Positions 33,610-44,714 of a stretch of 64,000 nt of DNA are shown in pieces. How positions within the stretch are numbered: the stretch's first letter is position 1; every line of letters begins with the position of its first letter. Source of the DNA: Zygaena filipendulae (lineage: Eukaryota; Arthropoda; Insecta; Lepidoptera; Zygaenidae); contig OU015652.1 in assembly GCA_907165275.2 (NCBI GenBank), forward strand, positions 9,129,001 to 9,193,000, given 5' to 3'. The notes under the pieces were generated by a model. That model was not told the origin of the DNA. It did not search any database and worked only from the letters and a program-made list of their open reading frames with translations. The translations under genes and the position numbers were made by a program.

Positions 33610-33905
33610 GTTATGCTTTATCCTGAATGACTGACTGATGGATCAACACACAGCCTAAACAGCTGATTGTAGAGACCTGAAACTTGGAGGCTGTGTTATT
33701 TGTATGATGTAGGTGTCCGATTTCCGAGAAAGGATTTTCCGAAATTCTATCCCTAAGGAAGTGAAAAAGGGGGGCAAAATTTGTATGGGGCTACATGATT
33801 CCTTGGTCCAATATAACTTAAAAAACTAATCAAAAATCCTATAAGAACCATTTTCAACTTCTACGCGGACAAAGTCGCGGACAAAAGCTAGACAGTTTAA
33901 TATTG
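33610..33905 (+). mobile_element. Helitron-like repeat related to 960-1252
   Basis: Shares TCCTGAATGACTGACTGATG, GAGACCTGAAACTTGGAGG and the terminal AAGCTAG with the first-kilobase copy. Confidence 0.5.
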
Positions 33906-34668
33906 CTTTAAATCACATAAAGTCTAGCTTGTTACATGAATATAAATAGATAAAAAAAATTAGTACATATCTGTTTGTGGTTCTGGAACTTTTGGGTTTT
34001 AATGTGTTTTCCATGAATTATAATAAAATTCGGCAAAACCTTCCATAATAAATGTTAAAAGTAAAATTACTTTATTATTTAGAGTCATGGTAATTTTAAA
34101 GTATTAACTCTTAAGCTACAGCCAAACATGCACGTGTGCGAAGCGAGAGCGTATACAAAGCGAAACAAGGCGTGCACACCCGCGGCGCAGCGCGACTACG
34201 ACGCGCGACGCGAATCGCGAATATAATGAATATTCTTAACTGAAGATGCACTGTTTTCTTATATCATCCTCGTACTTACCTCTAGAGTCTGACTCGGATA
34301 AAGATATTCTACTAAGTGTCGAAGTAAGAATAAGTATCGAATAATTAAGTAAGTCGTTAGTTTTTTGTGGCACGAACCTAAGTAAACTAGCTATTTAACC
34401 TAGAATCTTACGGCGTGTCTAATACGACCGTGAAATCTCAAGTTTCTATTAAAAATATTACCATTTACGAGATAATGACGTTCGAAAATCAGTATATTCC
34501 TCATTGACTCACTCACTTATCAAAATGTTAAACTGTTGTGGAAGTATGTAGATTGTTTATACATATATACACGTGGGTAACTAAAAGTTCATAGAATTTA
34601 TAAATATCAACTCAATATATAAAACTGATAACACCTTAGTATTTTGGGAAGTACCTACTCTCCGTTTG

Positions 34669-35650
34669 CTAGTATGCATCAAAACATTTAATGAAATCAC
34701 GGAGAAAAGCAGTACTCTGGAAGGCGATCACCCCATCTTCAGGACTGTTAAAGCGATATCCTCGAAGTTTAACCTTGATTTTGCAAAATAAATTGAAACC
34801 CCAAGGTGCCACGTTGAGAACATACGACAGAGGTCTCAATATTTCTACACCTGCCATAGTCAAATTCCGCACTGTTTGTTTGACAGTGACGTGTGAGGCG
34901 ACGCGTTCTCGGGTGGAAACCTGCTTCAAGGCTGGTCTGTAGAACTTTTTCGAAGACAACTGGCAAATATTTTCAGGTGTGCTAGTCCGCAGTAACCGTC
35001 CTTTCATCTTTTGCTGCAAGTGTTGCTAAATGCCGCGTTCGTCCAAAGAATGAAGCGATTATATTTTTGCCTCCGCTTCTTCCTTTCTTGACTTTTGTTG
35101 GCAGTTCTTCAGATCTAAACACCCACTGAGCTGATGTAAGTTTAGTTTCGAGCTCATAAGTATAGGTATATCCAGCTTTCATAAACAGTGACGATATAAA
35201 ATACGGCATATGAGTCTCCTTCATTGAACTTCAGTATCATTTTATGGCTCCAATCTATGCAGACACGCATTAAATTATGGGATATCTAGAACAAAGTTTC
35301 CTCACACTAAACTGTTTATGAAGATTTTTTTGTACTTGACTCATACCAATCCCTAAGCATGCCGAAATCTGTTTTAGGTTGTTCTTTTGTCAGCTTAGAG
35401 TATAGCCCGCAATGTACTGACATTATCTTCTACTTTCGCCGTTGAAGGGCGTCCCTCTCTTGGATCGTCACTGAGATTGCTACGACCCTGCTTAAACTCA
35501 TCAATTCAATTATAAATAGTCGTAAGAGATGGGGCTTCAATGTTAAATGCCATTCGAAGTCCATCATTTTTTTTTGTTGATAATAAATTATAGAACGATA
35601 ATTTTCTAAATTTTCTTTCATTCTATTCATATTGACGCGCAACACGCTCT
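34669..35650 (-). mobile_element. Mariner-like transposase relic
   Basis: Minus-strand fragments in different frames resemble a mariner transposase: NLSDDPREGRPSTAKVEDN (linker after the helix-turn-helix), then the middle part (QWVFRSEELPTKVKKGRSGG) and C-terminus (WGFNLFCKIKVKLRGYRFNS). The frame is broken by stops and at least one shift near 35.0 kb. The motif positions that should hold the second and third catalytic Asp do not show Asp (the third reads LNVAP). I could not find matching terminal repeats. Confidence 0.75.
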
Positions 35651-36119
35651 TTTAAATTGCCTTCAATTCTTAAAAACAAGTTAGGTACAAACGAATGCAT
35701 TCTAAAAATAGATTGCCAAAGAGTTGTTTATTCCAACTTTTTTAAAATTGGCGTTGTCTTTAACCCGCTCATTCCTCAGACGAAATAAAAACTCAAGAGG
35801 GAGCGCTGTCAACAAAAAAGTGAAGCCGGTTTCGTAAACATGTGGGCATTTAGTGAGTGTTGCGTTAATTCGCGAGAGTTCCCGTAAAAAGTACCCTATG
35901 TGTTAATTTGATGTATAAGCTATATTATTGTAAAGTTTCATTTAAATCTAGTAGTTTTTGCGTGAAAGAGTGACAAACATCCATCCATACTCACAAACTT
36001 TCGCGTTTATATTAGTAGGAAGTAAAAATGAATCGCCATAACTTCCAAACGACTGTCCAAATTGGATAATTCTTTTTTTTACCGATTTCTTTGTGTTCGT
36101 TATTGTAAGGACAAGGTTG

Positions 36120-36430
36120 GTTTGGTTTTAAGTTTAGAGTTCCTGCGGGAATTCCGAAATTCACGCGGGTGAATCTCCAAAACGGTTGGACCGATTTGGG
36201 CGGGACTTTCACTGCTAATTAGCTGATGTTATAAGAAGTAAATTAGGCTACTTTGGAATTTCTGCGGGAAATACGAACCTCACGCGGGTGAATCTCTGAA
36301 ACGGTTGGACTGATTTGAACGGGACCTTCCTTGCTATTTAACTAATGTTATAAGGCGTAAATTAGGCTACCTTAAAGTTACTGCGGGAATTTTGAATCTC
36401 AAGCGGGTGAAACCGCGGGGCTCACCTAGT
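36120..36430 (+). repeat. Three tandem Helitron-like 3' modules
   Basis: Three units of about 110 bp, each with CTGCGGGAATT..GAA, CTCACGCGGGTGAA-like and ACGGTTGGACCGATTT-like segments, ending CACCTAGT. Confidence 0.55.
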
Positions 36431-37694
36431 CGTTAGTAAAAGTAAGTTTTGGGCGCGAACTTAGCTTTCTTTCATATTTATATATTTTTGTTGCCATTAA
36501 TTAAATGACTCGCAAGTCGCAGAAGAAGGTCAGGTTTAATACTTTGTTATATAGAAGCAGAAACTGACTGACAAATCGATTAAAGCGCAGCTGAAACCGC
36601 TGGGTCTAGATCTAGAATCATGATATTTTGCAAAATTATGTGCACTAAAAAAGAATTTTTGAAAATTCAACCCTTAAGGGGTTGCAAGGTTTGTATGGAA
36701 TAATTCTGCGGGAACTTCGAAAATTATCGCGGGTGAAACTGCGTGGGACAGCTAGTTATATTGAGACCCTCTAGCTAGATAAAGTAGCACCCTAAATTTC
36801 ATAAACACAGCTCAAAATGATTGTAAAGATTTTAACGTCCAAAAATCGTAATTTTTATGACTGACCAACATATTAATCAAAAACTAACTAATTGTGTACG
36901 CAAACCATTAAAAATAAAAAACAGTGAATTACAAATATTTAAGTAATTTTTTTTCAATTTAATCGATTTTTATTAACACAGCGCCTTCCGAAATTATTAT
37001 AGCACAAATTTTTTCTCTGGTGGAAGAATAGATTCTTGGCCTTTTATGCTTCATCATTCGACTAAATAGGGTTAACTTATAACTGAAATAAACAATCTCA
37101 CAGATCTCAATTTTTTTGTCGACGTAGGTAGTCTATTATTTATCGAACATATTCTTAATATTTAAGTTTGACTTCCATTTTCAAATTTATGTTTTTAATG
37201 GGATATAAAATATGGTAAAGCTGTTGAATAATAGAATAAATAACAAGGTATACACGTAAACACGGCCAAAGCCGATGTATATAATGGCACCGATATGAGG
37301 GCAGCGTTTGCCGCGTGGCGCAAATGCTTCCGCTTCGCAGTCAGTTTAGCCGAAGCTTTAAGGTAGTCTTTGCTAAGAATATCCCTGATCACACTTAAGT
37401 CATAAAGCCTTGTAAAACTATGATACATATTTTGTCTAGATACATTTTATCTAGACTCGGTCTCATAAAGTGTTTTCAATTCTTCATTTCTCGACCCGAA
37501 AATAGGTCATCGCGAGATGGATTTCTTTGTATCATCTATCGGCTGTCGGTTTTGACTACATTACAGGCGTGAACGAAAGAACGCGTTGTTCATTTTAAAT
37601 AATCATGTTTGCATCTCGGTTCGGCTGCCTAAGTATAAAACGTAATCTTCAATTTGTTATTGTTAGCTTTTTGTAAAGATGTTACTTTTTTTTT

Positions 37695-38015
37695 ATAGCT
37701 GACCCCCGCGGTTTCACCCGCGGTAATTTCGGAGTAGGTACTCGCGGGAATCCCGGGATAAAAACACCCTATGTCACTCAGGATCACTTTAGCTTCTTAA
37801 AAGTGAAAGAATTTTCAAAATCGGTTCAGCAGATCCAAAGATTACCCTTACAAACTCACCAACTCACTAACTCCGGAGTTCCCGCGGAAATTCCGGAATA
37901 AAAAGTACCCTATGACACTCAGGACCACTGCAGATTCCTATAAGTGAAAGAATTTTCAAAATTGGTTCAGTAGATCCGGAGATTACCCCCTACAACGTCA
38001 CAAACTCACAAACTA
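37695..38015 (-). repeat. Two tandem Helitron-like modules
   Basis: Inverse-orientation relatives of the 56.6-57.7 kb array: GACCCCCGCGGTTTCACCCG at one end and two copies of the AAAGAATTTTCAAAAT.GGTTCAG segment. Confidence 0.55.
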
Positions 38016-39665
38016 GGTCGGTCAACTTAATAAAGATATCGTGTTAATCATGTTAATGAATGAAATCGCACTGCATCGCGCATTTATCATTTATCTGGTT
38101 TTGCTTTTGTTACAGATTCAATGGAGAGTTTAGTAGATTGGCAGGCATGACTGAAAAAGTTTTACACCCGGGTGAGATATTTTAAAGTTTATTTTTGAGC
38201 AAACACACAATACAAACAGTCTAGGATTTAAGGAAAAATCAAGTGAAACGAGATGATACTGTTTACAATTAGATGCAATTGCTTAATTATTTTTTAACGT
38301 TAAATACGTTATGGTCCGGCAGTCCACGCCTTGTTTATTCATTGACTAATAACAGGGCCCTTATTCTCTATGATCAACAACATTCCTTGCCAATAATGCG
38401 CGTCCTAAAAACACAATTCCGACCGCTCCAGGTGACAAAATAGAAATTTATATACTGTATACCGCGACACAGGTTGTGAATGACGTATTTTTTTAAAGTG
38501 AATTTGATTTTGATTTGATCGCGAGGGAAAAACAGTTTCTGCGGCGTCTTATCTCAACGCTGCGTGTTATGGTCATATATAGTGAATAAGGGTCCAGGCT
38601 GCATCTTCGTGAGTAGGTTCACGGGTGCCTAATGACGTGCACAGGTGAAAAACATGTCGATTTGGTGAGGTGCCGAAAGTATCACTAACAGTAAGATTTT
38701 TTATTGAACATTCTACACAGAGGCGCGCGTCTAGGATAGCCGATCAGAATATTAAAAAAATCGATAGCTATAAAAACTCAAGCGCGTCAGATTAAGATGT
38801 GGTTAATTACCTATATGCTGAAAAGTGTGCATATGAATAATCAGGCGATTAAACGGGAGTTAGAGGATCACAAACTTGCAAAAAAAAGCCGCCACCACGA
38901 CATTCTCGAGCGCGGTTGACTTTTTTTATACTGAAGAAGCTCAACCCACCAGCGAAAGAGAATATAATATTATTGTAGATTACGATAATATATGAAATTG
39001 TAGAAAATTGAGAATTTATTAATAATAATAAATGAAAACCGCGGACGCAATTTTTTCACCCAACTTTACAAAACCTCGTATATCTCGGACTCTAAATAAA
39101 AACTGGTACTTTTAGCTTGGACGCCCACATTTACAAATGAGTTGACCAGACAAGCGCAATCGAATCGTTGCTATGGCAACAAGACGTTATTATTTACAAT
39201 AAACAACAAATAAAAGGAGTAAACTCCAGTCGTGCGTCGGAGCTGACACGCACACTTTTTTTTTAAATACGAAGTTTTAGTAGTCAAACGCGCGAGCAGT
39301 TGTTTTTGAAATTCATAGAATACTATTAAGCTCCTCTATTAAGCTGGTGCCCGCGGTTTCACCCGCGTGAATTTTCGACCCTTGCAATGACAGTAATGAC
39401 GTTAGATTTTCTCACTCTTTTAAAACGTAGTGGTAAAATATAATCACATCATCTGTCTCTCCAAGCCTTAAAACTGTCACTTCGCGCAAAATCTATTCAA
39501 AAGAAAAAAATGCATATCTCTAAAAAGGTTTTGTCATGTTCGTTATGCAACATTATATCGAAGCTTTCGACCATTGCATTGCGCTAAAATCTTTCACTGA
39601 TGATAACTTTTTTCCGCTGTGTCTAATTTCGATGAAACAAAGCCTATAGGTATGTTGCTCCAGAC

Positions 39666-39699
39666 CATGGACCAATTAAACTTGTTTAATTGGTCCATG
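39666..39699. repeat. Perfect 16-bp-arm hairpin, 2-base loop
   Basis: CATGGACCAATTAAAC pairs with GTTTAATTGGTCCATG around TT, inside a repeat copy. Confidence 0.8.
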
Positions 39700-41056
39700 T
39701 TACCTACATACGTCCTTGAGAATAATAAATGGAATTATGCAGTTAAACTGGTATTTTGGTTGTATTTCGTAAATAATACGTTGTTTTTCGTATTACATAG
39801 AGAAAATATTAAAATCTGTGCTTTCTATCCTAATACTTACCTCTCGGTAGGAACTTAACTCGGTAGGAAGTTTTAGAATTTTAGAACCTAATCTACGGAC
39901 CCGAAATCGAGGTTTTCAACAGTTGGCCGGACGATATTGCGCAACAAAATAATATGAGCCCGTTATTCTACTTTGTGACATTTAATATAGTATTTGTAAT
40001 CACCATTTTTGTACGGCATAAAAGTCAAATCTGAAAATCGGTCACAGAGAATGTCGTTAGTTCGTTCTGTCGTCTGTCCCACGCTGAGCTTAGCTATGGA
40101 AATAAGCGTTAAAGCGCTAAGTCTCAAGGAAAACTTTGCGTCGTGTACCAAAATATTGTAAAACATGATGATGAACTTTGTTATTATTATGTTAGTATTA
40201 GGTACTTGAATGCGCTTACGTCACTTAAATATTCCAACGCCTCAAGGTTAAATACCTACCTACAAAACGTTGTCGCGAGCAGCGTCCATGTATAGCGCGT
40301 ATGATTTGCACCGATCTAGAGTTGACGCATCGTTGAATTGTGTATCACCCGGTCGATTTTTGTCAAGTTGCAAAGGTCCGGTGTAAGTTCGTATTAGAAA
40401 TCAATCGCGATGTACATATATATATCTATACTATAATATATAAAATGTAGTATATACCACGTTTGCTTGGTTTCCACCACACAAGCTTATAATTTAGTGT
40501 GGGATCAAGTAGATGTGAGTGTTGTGAAGTAGATTATTATTATTATTATCCAATATTTGATTACTAATCATACGTTTAATACACGTTTTAAAGTTCTTAA
40601 GCAGTAAGTACCTACCCTACTGAATTACTCCATGTTACAGTAATTTTCTGATATATTTATGGTATTCTGCTTTAGTTCTTTTGCAAAAGACGAAACGGAC
40701 GGTCAGTTGTTACTTGTTGGCGTGATACTAAGATATTACAATGCTCTACTTTTTTCCATGAATAAAAAAATACAAAACTTACTATAATTTTATATTTTGC
40801 AAAGCAAGGCTTTGGCAAGGTCCAGCGTCATAATTTTGTTTTCTTAACCCAAAGAGAATGAAACGAACCTGTCTGAGCGTGTTTTTAAACCGTTATTGTT
40901 AAAGTCAACCAAGTCAACTAAAGATTTTGTTCTATAGAGGCATGAAAAATCTTTATTTATATAGGTGCTTTCTGCTCATGCGCGCTGTAGTGACCTTGAA
41001 ATTTCGTCACCCAACACCACCGGCACCGGTGACAATATCAGTGAGATATCATACTT

Positions 41057-41530
41057 GGACATATAAGCAATAGTGTGTTAACCCACATTGGAGGAATTTT
41101 GTGTAAATCGTGTTTTAAAATTATAGCGCCATTTTTTGTAAACATTTTTTTATGTTCAACATTTTGTTACAAATTTACCGCCGCACTCAGAGTTGACTTT
41201 AATGATTACTTAGTTAAGTATAGATTTTTAAAACAAAACTGCCGCAATCAGAGACTTTCAGTAAATTAATTTTAATTGGCATTTAATGAGATGTAACTTA
41301 ATTAGTTAAATGCCAATTAACATTAATTTATTAAACTTGTCTGATTGCGGCAGTTTTGTTTTAAGAATCTATACTTAACTAAGTAATCATTAAAGTTGAC
41401 TCTGAGTGCGGCCGTTAAACAATGTAATAAGGTAAACACATAATTAAAAAACGTTCTTTAACTCTCAATAAATCATTCTGTATCAATAACTTAATTTTGT
41501 GGGTTAACATGTTATTGCTTATCTGCGTCC
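41057..41530. mobile_element. MITE family A, interrupted copy with 4-bp target duplication
   Basis: Terminal repeats GGACATATAAGCAATAGTGT / ACATGTTATTGCTTATCTGC plus GTCC, flanked by ACTT on both sides (41,053-41,056 and 41,531-41,534). Removing the inner element leaves about 234 bp, like the copies at 52.9 and 53.2 kb. Confidence 0.85.
41178..41414. mobile_element. Foldback MITE family B nested in MITE A, TTA duplication
   Basis: 237 bp with long arms beginning CCGCCGCACTCAGAGT and ending ACTCTGAGTGCGGCCG, flanked by TTA on both sides. The uninterrupted A copies have a single TTA at this point, so the insertion and its 3-bp duplication are directly visible. A TTA duplication suggests PIF/Harbinger mobilisation. 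Confidence 0.88.
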
Positions 41531-42454
41531 ACTTAAGTATTATTGTATAGCAGTTGTTGCCATAATCGGTACAAAAACACTTCCTTTTTTTATTTTACTA
41601 GCTATGCCCGCGACTTCGAGTGGAATTGTCATCCTGTACCAGTATGCTAGCGGTTTTGTTAGAATTTCATTGTCTACAATCTCCATCAATCTTATCGATA
41701 TTGCATGAAAATGAGAACATGGTAGCCGGTAGGTCAAACCTCGTCACGTTTTAATCTCATCAGCCAGTTTCTGCATATTTGTGTTTACTTTCTATATTAG
41801 ACGGATACAATTTCAGTTAAGATAGTGATGCTATCCAAAATTGACACTTGCAAGTGTGAAAAACTAAGACTATGTGTTACTCCGGTTACTCCTAAACATT
41901 GCGGCCTCGTTTACATGTTATGCTGGTTCGAGCAATCGATTCGCATCGTGGATTGCGCTGGCGCTGTGTGCAGAAGTGGTGTTCTACGAGTGAAACCCGA
42001 CTCGCTCGAGGTCATTGAACTGCTCATTTCGCTGCATCCGTTGCAAACATTACAGTGCATCGTGGCCGCCACCAATTCTGCCAACTGAATATGCCACTTT
42101 TCTATTTAACCAGATGAAAAAGTGCAAAGAAACTATGCCACAAGGCTGATTAGAAATTTGTTAGAAAGTTTCATGCTTTATTACGACTATGTTGGGCGTG
42201 TAATGTGTTATGGCCATAAAAATGCATCAGCTTGATATTATTAAAGGCTGATGAGTTAACATTTTAATCTGTGACTAATAAGACAGTAACATTGATTAAG
42301 TCGGTTATAGAACATTTGATGATGGGTTTAGTTTAGAGTTTAGACCAATTAACAAAACAACTATTCTGAGCTCGACTCGCTTTGTTTTTCAGTAAGCTTA
42401 ATGTTCCTAATCATGTCTAACAAAAATAACTATTTAATATAAATACATATAATT

Positions 42455-42620
42455 GCTGTTCCCCGCGGTTTCAACCGCGTAATTTCGGAGTTCCCGCGGG
42501 AATTCCGGGATGAAAAGTACCTTATGTCCTTTTTGGTTTTGTTGGTTTTTCTGGTTTTGGTTTAGCCGTTGAGGCGTGAAAGCTTAAGAAACAAACAAAT
42601 AACGTCACTTTTGTATAATA
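42455..42620 (-). mobile_element. Helitron-like repeat
   Basis: CCCCGCGGTTTCAACCGCGT, GAGTTCCCGCGGGAATTCCG and terminal ATAGTAAGGAT in the family order. Confidence 0.5.
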
Positions 42621-42730
42621 TAATAGTAAGGATAACAGTAGGTACTATTATGATGGTTGGTAAGTGCAAATTTATTGCTAAAATCATTTTGAAAAGAAAT
42701 ATTTTTAATGCCTGCATTGTGGAAAGGGGA

Positions 42731-42744
42731 GGGGGGGGGGGGGG
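42731..42744 (+). repeat. Run of 14 G
   Basis: GGGGA followed by 14 consecutive G, with G-quadruplex potential; length is prone to sequencing error. Confidence 0.8.
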
Positions 42745-43127
42745 CAAGACAAGTACTGGAGTACCTAGTACCTACCTACTGGGTGTTTAGGGGTGCGGTT
42801 TGTGGTAGGAGGGAATATAGTGACGCGATCACGTGTACGTTTTGCAGCCTGTATTGATCGTGTCGTCTTTTTCTTGTTGTTAAGTGCGGGGATTACTGCA
42901 TGATTTACAACGACTCGTTCCGGAGCGAATTATAAAAACAATACTCTTATGTCTCGGGTTAACATTTATCATACATTTTACTGCATTACATCAAAAAGTT
43001 CCCCAGAAAATCCCGAAATTCACGCGGCCGGATGTGACCGCAAGTATCAGATAACATAAGTTAGAAATACTCATACCGACTGACATACGTAAAATATCGT
43101 AAAGTCACGCCCAACTTTCGTAGAAGT

Positions 43128-43330
43128 CAAAGTCAAATCCTTTATTCAAATTTGACCCATAATGTGGCTCTTTTTGACGTCAATATAATTACAGTTATTA
43201 TGACAGCACCCATAAAATATCCACCCCACAGCTTCTAAGTGCTATGGCTGAAGAGAAGAAGCTGCGCAACAAACTCTTTAGCAGCACGCTGTCAGTTTAA
43301 AGTTACAATATAGATATAACTATAACATAA
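43128..43330 (-). mobile_element. Non-LTR retrotransposon 3' end fragment
   Basis: On the minus strand it ends AAATTTGAATAAAGGATTTG plus ACTTTGACTT, a tail shape common for lepidopteran LINE copies. No coding sequence is left. Confidence 0.45.
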
Positions 43331-43559
43331 TTAGTGGTAACTCAACTTGCAATTAATTATGTGAGAACAATGAGCCGTACCCAGCAATAAGGTAGACAAA
43401 TGCGACATAGCTCTAGTTCTGGCAGTCTTCGATAACATATTATGGAAGTTAAAATACAATCCAATTAAATGTAACCCTTTGTAATAGTACGCCAGCTGCC
43501 AGGTAGAGACAAACTGCTAAAGACGTTATTGTGTTTATGTAGGTACGTGTATTTTGGTC

Positions 43560-43740
43560 TCAGTGGCGCACTAGGCGGCTAATCGGCACGTCACGTGACG
43601 AGCGGCGAAGGACGGAGGGGTGAGGGCTCGCGGGAGACACGGGCCTCGCGGGGAGGGGCACGTCGGAATGCAGAGTCACCACCGCGGACCGCCCGCGCCC
43701 GATGCACAGCCCCGGCGATTGATCGTCAGTTCACAGTGCA
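43560..43740 (+). promoter_or_regulatory. GC-rich island, candidate TLK promoter
   Basis: A sharp GC-rich block in AT-rich surroundings, with the palindromic E-box/CRE-like TCACGTGAC at 43,591 and an initiator-like TCAGTT at 43,726. A second GC-rich block follows at 44,140-44,460. Position is just upstream of the candidate first coding exon of TLK. Inference only. Confidence 0.35.
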
Positions 43741-44644
43741 CACAATATGTTCCGATACTCCACATTTATTATATGGGTTGGGGTCCAACAGATGATTAGG
43801 CAGGACAGATAGTTTTATTATTACTAAGTAGTTATTAGATTCAATAAAAAAACAAGGCTCTATCCGAAGTAACCTTCCACTGTATTATGTAGCGAAAACA
43901 AAAGATATACTACTTAGCAACATGTTCCATACCTATGTATGTGGAAATTTTCTTCAATGACGTGACGCGTGCAAATAATAAAAAAAAATCATATAAGAAT
44001 CTACAAAATAAAAAAATGTAACGCTGACATTGTTAATATTATGTAATTTAATTTAAAAATGAAATGAAGTATGGGTCCTCGGATGATATAAGTTTGCGTG
44101 GAATTTGCGAGTGCATCTAGGCAAATCAGTAATTGCAGCAGCGGCAGCGCGCGGATTGCAGGCGATATTCCCCCTCGCCCCGCTACTCCGCGGCGGGTTC
44201 GTGCTCCGTAAGTAAGTAAGTAAACAGTCTGGTTGGTGTTTATCCGCGTCTCGCTCGCACCGACCGCGTCGCGTCGCGCCTCTGAGGTGCACTCACTGTT
44301 CCTATTATTTTCGTGACGGGTATTGCGCCGAAGCCGATTCCCGCATCCTCGCCCCGAGACGCGAGGTCCGGTCTCGCGGCTGAGGCGGCAGCGGCACCGG
44401 CCGTTCGCATCGTACGCCAGTCCGTTCCCGAGGTCGACCGTCGGTTCGCGCCTATGAAACAATTTAGTCGCTTAACGTTAGTCTGTTGAAATCGAAAATG
44501 CGATACGCTACGGACGACATTTCGTGCGGTGGGTGACAGTGGGCGGTTCTATCATCGTAACGGTGAGGTGTTAGTGAGCGGATTGTGTGTTGGCGTGCCG
44601 ATGCTACACGTGAATGTGGATGCGGTGCGTTGCGGTGTTGGAAG

Positions 44645-44714
44645 ATGCATATCAAGGAGTCCACGATGAGCGATCGTCCCAACGAGCGCGGTCGCCGCAA
44701 CTCTCGTTGCAAGG
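44645..44714 (+). CDS. Tlk: TLK candidate first coding exon
   Basis: An open frame MHIKESTMSDRPNERGRRNS then RCK runs to aagg|gtgtgt in phase 1. That phase is exactly what the next exon needs to stay open upstream of its own ATG, giving ...CKGAGVKMEHFQ. A second in-frame ATG is at 44,666. Support is phase plus promoter-like surroundings; conservation of this stretch cannot be judged. Confidence 0.4.

Larger units (their letters stand above)
28500..43500. other. Transposon-rich intergenic region between divergent AVL9 and TLK
   Basis: No exon that I can support. It is AT-rich and holds MITE families E, F, A and B, Helitron-like repeats, a mariner relic, LINE 3' tails and several hairpins. The AVL9 promoter should lie at its left edge. 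Confidence 0.6.

Noticed and set aside
37195..37428. Minus-strand frame of 77 codons containing SAKLTAKRKHLRHAANAAL
   Set aside because: Slightly exon-like composition but no clear splice borders and no family I recognise.
41825..42088. Plus-strand frame of 87 codons
   Set aside because: Composition is less AT-rich than its surroundings but there is no motif, and splice or promoter context is lacking; possibly an unrecognised repeat.
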